16,924 nt of DNA from JBIOYL01 sp044870185 (GTDB taxonomy: Bacteria; Actinomycetota; CALGFH01): positions 1 through 16,924 of the forward strand of contig JBIOYL010000409.1 in assembly GCA_044870185.1 (NCBI GenBank), written 5' to 3'. The position numbers were made by a program, and so were the translations under genes. The notes below the pieces were generated by a model. It had not been told where the DNA came from, did no database searches, and was given only the letters and a program-made list of their open reading frames with translations. Numbering within the stretch: position 1 is the stretch's first letter; each line of letters begins with the position of its first letter. This document shows, piece by piece, positions 13,368 through 16,924 of the stretch.

Positions 13368-15142
13368 GCCCCGCCTCCGCCGCCGGCGACGGTCACGGTG
13401 GGCGCCTCCTCCTTCTCCTTCAGCCACTGGTCCTGCGCCAGCTCTTCTTCCTGCAGCTCGCGCATGCGGCGCACGTTCGGGACCAGCCCCTGCGGCCGGA
13501 GGATCATGATGACGACCAGGACGGCGCCGTAGATCAGCAGGCGGTACTCCTCGAACTCGTCGAGGAACCCGGGCAGGCCGATCAGCACCAGCGCGCCCAC
13601 GACGACGCCGGGGATGCTGCCCATGCCGCCCAGGATCACCACCGCGAGCGCGGTGATCGAGACGATGATGTCGAAGCTGGTCGGGGTGAGCGAGCCAAGC
13701 TTCACCGCGAACAGCGCACCCGACAGGCTGCCCACGCTGGCGCCCATGGCGAAGGCCAGCAGCTTGTACTTGACGATGCTGACGCCCATCGCCTCGGCCG
13801 CCAGCTCGTCCTCACGCATGGCGCCCCAGGCGCGCCCGATCCGCGAGTCGGCCAAGCGCCGCGACACGAAGATCGCCAGGACGCAGAAGGCCATCATCAG
13901 GTAGTAGAACGGCTGCGGATCGCGGAAGCCGACGCTGCCGATGTGCGCGTCGGTGACGTCCCGCAGGCCCTGCGCCCCGCCGAGGTAGGGTGACAGCCAG
14001 TCGGAGGTGACCAGCACCCGCACGATCTCGCCGAAGCCCAGGGTGACGATCGCCAGGTAGTCGCCCCGCAGGCGGAGCACCGGCGCGCCGATCAGCAGCC
14101 CGATGAAAGCCGTGGCCAGAATCACCAGCGGCATGGCCACGTAGAAGTTGAGGTCCAAGGAGAAGGCCGGGGCGACCGCGGCGCCGAGGGAGGTCACCAG
14201 GTGCGCCCCGGTGAACAGGGCGGTCAGGTAGGCGCCGGCGGCGAAGAACGCGACGTAGCCCAGGTCCAGCAGGCCCGCGTAGCCGACGACGATGTTCAGG
14301 CCGAGCCCCATCAGCAGGTAGATGCCCACCGTGCCGAGCACGTCGGAGAGGACCGACCCGATCAGCAGCGGCAGGACCGCCAGCACCGCGGCGACCACCA
14401 GCAGCTCCGTCCACCGCAGCGTCCGCCGCCGCGGCGCCGGCAGCCGCTCCACCCGCTGGCGCAGCGCCTTGCCGCGCAGCGACCAGAGCGCCGGGATCCC
14501 GGCCGACACCACGAACACGATTACCGCACCCGGCACGGTCAGGCCGCCGAAGGTCGTGCTGTACAGCCAGGTGGTGTCGAGGTTCAGCTGGAACAGCGCG
14601 GTGGGGATGATCCGCTGGAGCAGCGCGAACAGGAATGTGACCGTCAGCCCGATGGTCAGCGGCCGCCGGGAGGACGGCGGGAGCACACGGTAGGCGGCCC
14701 CGAGCCCGCCAAGCGCCGCGCCGCCCAGCGCCAGCAGCACCGCCGCCACCGGCAGGCTCTGCCCGAAGGTGAGAATGGACAGCAGGTCCGGTGAGACCGA
14801 GACGAAGATGTTCCGCACGGCGCCGGCCGGGAAGGCTTCGGCGAGCGCGACCGCCGCCGCGGTCAGCACGCCGGTGAGGAAGCCGCTGCCCAACCCGGCG
14901 GCAATGGCAGCGCCCGGGGTGGGCCGTTCGAACCGCCCGGAGCGCAGACGCGGCCGGCTGGCGAGGTAGCCGGCGAAGAACGGCGGCAGCGCCAGCATCA
15001 GCTTGCCCAGCGTCAGCGAGCCCCCGACGAGATGGCGGACGTCGAACTTCTCGATCATCCCGACCATGCCGAGATAGATGACCATAACGCCGCCGACCAG
15101 CCCTGCCTTCGTCGACCTGCGTGCCAGCTCGGACCCTGTCAC
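13364..15142 (-). CDS. livM: Branched-chain amino-acid ABC importer, permease LivM with N-terminal membrane extension
   Basis: A 592-residue integral-membrane subunit. Residues about 245-555 are a typical LivM: GLNIVVGYAGLLDLGYVAFF (281-300), the RLRGDYLAIVTLGFGEIVR stretch, an EAA-like loop with EDELAAEAMGV, and ALAVVILGGMGSIPGVVVGA. LivM usually has 300-420 residues. The first 240 residues add about six further hydrophobic segments (near 15-30, 46-61, 78-104, 131-151, 161-180, 203-221) that do not look like a LivH copy. The C-terminus is a charged tail ending in five glycines and an alanine. GTG 15142 was chosen because AGGAAGG (15155-15149) lies 6 bases upstream and livH stops 13 bases before it. 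The role of the extension is unknown. Confidence 0.92.
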   Translation of the reverse strand: MTGSELARRSTKAGLVGGVMVIYLGMVGMIEKFDVRHLVGGSLTLGKLMLALPPFFAGYLASRPRLRSGRFERPTPGAAIAAGLGSGFLTGVLTAAAVALAEAFPAGAVRNIFVSVSPDLLSILTFGQSLPVAAVLLALGGAALGGLGAAYRVLPPSSRRPLTIGLTVTFLFALLQRIIPTALFQLNLDTTWLYSTTFGGLTVPGAVIVFVVSAGIPALWSLRGKALRQRVERLPAPRRRTLRWTELLVVAAVLAVLPLLIGSVLSDVLGTVGIYLLMGLGLNIVVGYAGLLDLGYVAFFAAGAYLTALFTGAHLVTSLGAAVAPAFSLDLNFYVAMPLVILATAFIGLLIGAPVLRLRGDYLAIVTLGFGEIVRVLVTSDWLSPYLGGAQGLRDVTDAHIGSVGFRDPQPFYYLMMAFCVLAIFVSRRLADSRIGRAWGAMREDELAAEAMGVSIVKYKLLAFAMGASVGSLSGALFAVKLGSLTPTSFDIIVSITALAVVILGGMGSIPGVVVGALVLIGLPGFLDEFEEYRLLIYGAVLVVIMILRPQGLVPNVRRMRELQEEELAQDQWLKEKEEAPTVTVAGGGGGA

Positions 15143-15155
15143 GGCATGCCTTCCT

Positions 15156-16283
15156 TTACGCCTTCTCCAGCTCGCCGGTGCCGAGGATGCCTCCTGGCCG
15201 GAAGATCAGCACCAGGACGAGGATGGTGAACGCGATCACGTCCCTGAGCTGGTTGGGGGAGGCCACGTGCATCCCGACGAGCAGCAGGACCGGCCCCACC
15301 GCCTCCAGGACGCCTAGGATCAGGCCGCCCAGGGCGGCCCCCATGATGCTGCCGATCCCCCCCAGCACCGCCGCGGTGAAGGCCTTGATCCCGGGGACGA
15401 AGCCCATATACGGGTTGACCTGGCCGAACACCAGTGCGAACAGCACCCCGGCCACGCCGGCCAGCATGCCGCCAATGGCGAATGTCGTCACGATCACTCG
15501 GTTGACGTTGATGCCCATGAGGCTGGCGATCTCCTTGTCCTCCGCGACCGCCCGCATGGACTTCCCCGTCTTCGTCTTGGCCACGAACAGCGACAGGCCG
15601 ATCATCACCAGCATGGCCGTGAGGATGACCAGCGCCTGGGTCTTCAGCACCGGGATGCCCAGGATCGTCCAGGTGCCCTCGAGGCTGTCGAAGGTCGGGT
15701 AGCCCCTGGTCTGCGGCCCGAAGAAGCCGCGGAAGGTGTTCTGCAGGAACAGCGACGCCCCGATGGCGGTGATCAGCGGGACCAGCCGTGGGGCGTTGCG
15801 CAGCGGGCGGTAGGCGATCCGCTCCAGCAGCACCGCGACGAGCGTCGAGACCGCGATGGACACCAGCAGCAGGATGATGAGGCTGGGCACGGGGTCCCGG
15901 TCGAGCAGGCCCTTTTGGTCCAGGGTCGTGGCGACGAAGAACGAGGCGAACGCGCCTGCCATGAACACCTCGCCGTGGGCGAAGTTGATCATCAGCAGGA
16001 TCCCGTAGACGAGGCTGTAGCCGAGCGCGATCAGCGCGTAAATGCCGCCCTGCGCGACGCCGAACACCACCAGGTCACGCCAGGTACTGGCGGCAAGGCG
16101 CCCTTCCGAGGCGGGCAGGGTCAGGGTCTTGAAGGACGCCGACGCCACGCCCACCACGATCAGGATGGTGAGGGTCACCAGGATCACTCGCCGGACCGGG
16201 ACCCGCTCGGCGAGCACCGCCGTTCTCGGCCGAGGCCGCTTCGCGACGGCCGCCTCCTTGGTCTGTTGCGCGTGCTGCGTCAT
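15156..16283 (-). CDS. livH: Branched-chain amino-acid ABC importer, permease LivH
   Basis: A 375-residue integral-membrane subunit that pairs with LivM. After a basic tail (1-32) and one extra hydrophobic segment (33-50) comes the LivH core: GGIYALIALGYSLVYGILLMINFAHGE spans 79-105, with NFAHGEVFMAGAF (100-112) as hallmark. The ATPase-docking loop is MRAVAEDKEIASLMGINV (243-260), and AAVLGGIGSIMGAALGGLI (304-322) follows. The ATG at 16283 lacks a strong ribosome site, and the ORF above it is not protein-like. It is the first transporter gene of the operon, 62 bases after the lipoprotein gene, with no clear promoter in that gap. Confidence 0.94.
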   Translation of the reverse strand: MTQHAQQTKEAAVAKRPRPRTAVLAERVPVRRVILVTLTILIVVGVASASFKTLTLPASEGRLAASTWRDLVVFGVAQGGIYALIALGYSLVYGILLMINFAHGEVFMAGAFASFFVATTLDQKGLLDRDPVPSLIILLLVSIAVSTLVAVLLERIAYRPLRNAPRLVPLITAIGASLFLQNTFRGFFGPQTRGYPTFDSLEGTWTILGIPVLKTQALVILTAMLVMIGLSLFVAKTKTGKSMRAVAEDKEIASLMGINVNRVIVTTFAIGGMLAGVAGVLFALVFGQVNPYMGFVPGIKAFTAAVLGGIGSIMGAALGGLILGVLEAVGPVLLLVGMHVASPNQLRDVIAFTILVLVLIFRPGGILGTGELEKA

Positions 16284-16345
16284 ACTCGCCCGGTTCGCCG
16301 GATGCGGCCTTTCTGCTCGGTCACGTAAATGCCCTGCGCACTCAC

Positions 16346-16786
16346 CTAGATGCCCATCGTGAGGTTGCCGATCCCGAGCGAGACCTCCCACTGGTTCCGC
16401 TCCAGGTCGGCCCTGGAGAAGGCGAGGCTGCCGCGAGTCCCCACCTCGATCTCATAGGCGCCCCGGTCAGGCACGGTGAGCGAGAACCGATGGACGCAGT
16501 CGTCCCGGATGAGGATGGTGCGGCGTAGCGTGCCGTTCCCGAGCGTCGTCCTGCCCAGGAGGGCGCCCGTCCCGTCCCGCACGGTCACCGGGGTGTCCGG
16601 ACGGATGTCCGGATAGCCCACGTCCTTCGCCTTGCAGGGCATCCCCTCGCTCCGGTGCGGGTAGACGCCGTGGACGGCGTACTCTCCGCTGAGCTGGTGG
16701 CGCGGCGGGAGTGCGGGCTTGTGCCCGTTGCTGCAGCTGGCAAGGAGCACGGCGAGCACAGCGGCAACTGCCGCGCACCTCCGCAT
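16346..16786 (-). CDS. Small lipoprotein of unknown function ahead of the liv operon
   Basis: A 146-residue secreted lipoprotein. The signal peptide (MRRC, then an Ala/Val/Leu core) ends in lipobox LASC, so Cys18 is the likely lipid anchor and the protein sits outside the membrane. The mature part looks like a small beta-sandwich: VGYPDIRPDTPVTVRDGTG (56-74), VHRFSLTVP (98-106) and YEIEVGTRGSLAFSRADL (111-128). Cys51 and Cys97 could form a disulfide. Actinobacteria have many short proteins with this GYxDI...VTVxDGxG layout, function unknown. It is far too small to be LivK (about 370 residues). It is co-directional with livH, 62 bases away, and may be co-transcribed. ATG 16786 was chosen because it starts the signal peptide; its ribosome site is weak (AGGG). 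Confidence 0.75.
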   Translation of the reverse strand: MRRCAAVAAVLAVLLASCSNGHKPALPPRHQLSGEYAVHGVYPHRSEGMPCKAKDVGYPDIRPDTPVTVRDGTGALLGRTTLGNGTLRRTILIRDDCVHRFSLTVPDRGAYEIEVGTRGSLAFSRADLERNQWEVSLGIGNLTMGI

Positions 16787-16924
16787 CACCCTCGTCCCCC
16801 TGCCGGGTGATCCCCACCCGTGCTCGGAGTAATCTCCACCCAGGACCGATCCGGCTCCGCGGCACCTGGCCACTCACACCACGGGCGGACGGCACTGCTC
16901 ATCCGACTGGCTGCAGCAGGCCGT
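16787..16924. other. Right end of the window, no gene seen
   Basis: The bases upstream of the lipoprotein gene hold its presumed promoter, but no convincing -35/-10 pair was found. A small interrupted repeat GGAG-TAAT-CTCC (16826-16837 region) is visible. No coding frame is supported. Confidence 0.3.

Overview
The window is high-GC DNA, with strongly G/C-biased third codon positions, ATGA-overlapping operons, leaderless-looking starts and an intronless class II tRNA. I read it as an actinobacterium (Actinomycetota). It carries the actinobacterial rpsA/polA neighbourhood and a Pol I with a tyrosine in the O-helix. I cannot name the genus. Apart from a broken alaX and one tRNA, every gene is on the minus strand.

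Region by region. 1-87 is the N-terminal tip of a minus-strand gene that is probably rpsA (ribosomal protein S1), with its own promoter at 201-230. 284-774 is a plus-strand alanyl-tRNA editing gene (AlaX) broken by an internal deletion and frameshift. 864-3569 is polA, apparently leaderless. 3570-4114 is a long intergenic stretch holding a GGCCGGCC-rich repeat, a 15-base palindrome beside a possible -10 box, and a plus-strand promoter followed by about 150 bases of nested inverted repeats. I read that last part as a candidate structured RNA. 4115-6729 is a polar amino-acid ABC importer (lipoprotein receptor, permease, ATPase). 7138-7893 encodes a helix-turn-helix plus LAGLIDADG protein, head to head with tRNA-Leu(CAA) at 7914-7998. 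A LexA-like box lies just beyond the tRNA. 8096-10696 is valS (leaderless), followed upstream by a metallo-beta-lactamase-fold hydrolase (10829-11758). 11854-16283 is a compact livHMGF operon for branched-chain amino-acid uptake, preceded by a small lipoprotein of unknown function (16346-16786) where a LivK-type receptor would be expected.

How they fit together: most of the window concerns amino-acid supply and charging (two importers, valS, tRNA-Leu, an alanyl-tRNA proofreading remnant, S1) beside the repair polymerase polA. The liv operon and valS are separated only by the hydrolase gene, so valine/leucine/isoleucine import sits close to valine charging; whether they are co-regulated is unknown. 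The two items most worth a second look are the candidate RNA at 3911-4103 and the HTH-LAGLIDADG gene. The only evident upstream promoter-like sequence of the latter would place a LexA box over the -35 region and use the antisense strand of tRNA-Leu as leader.
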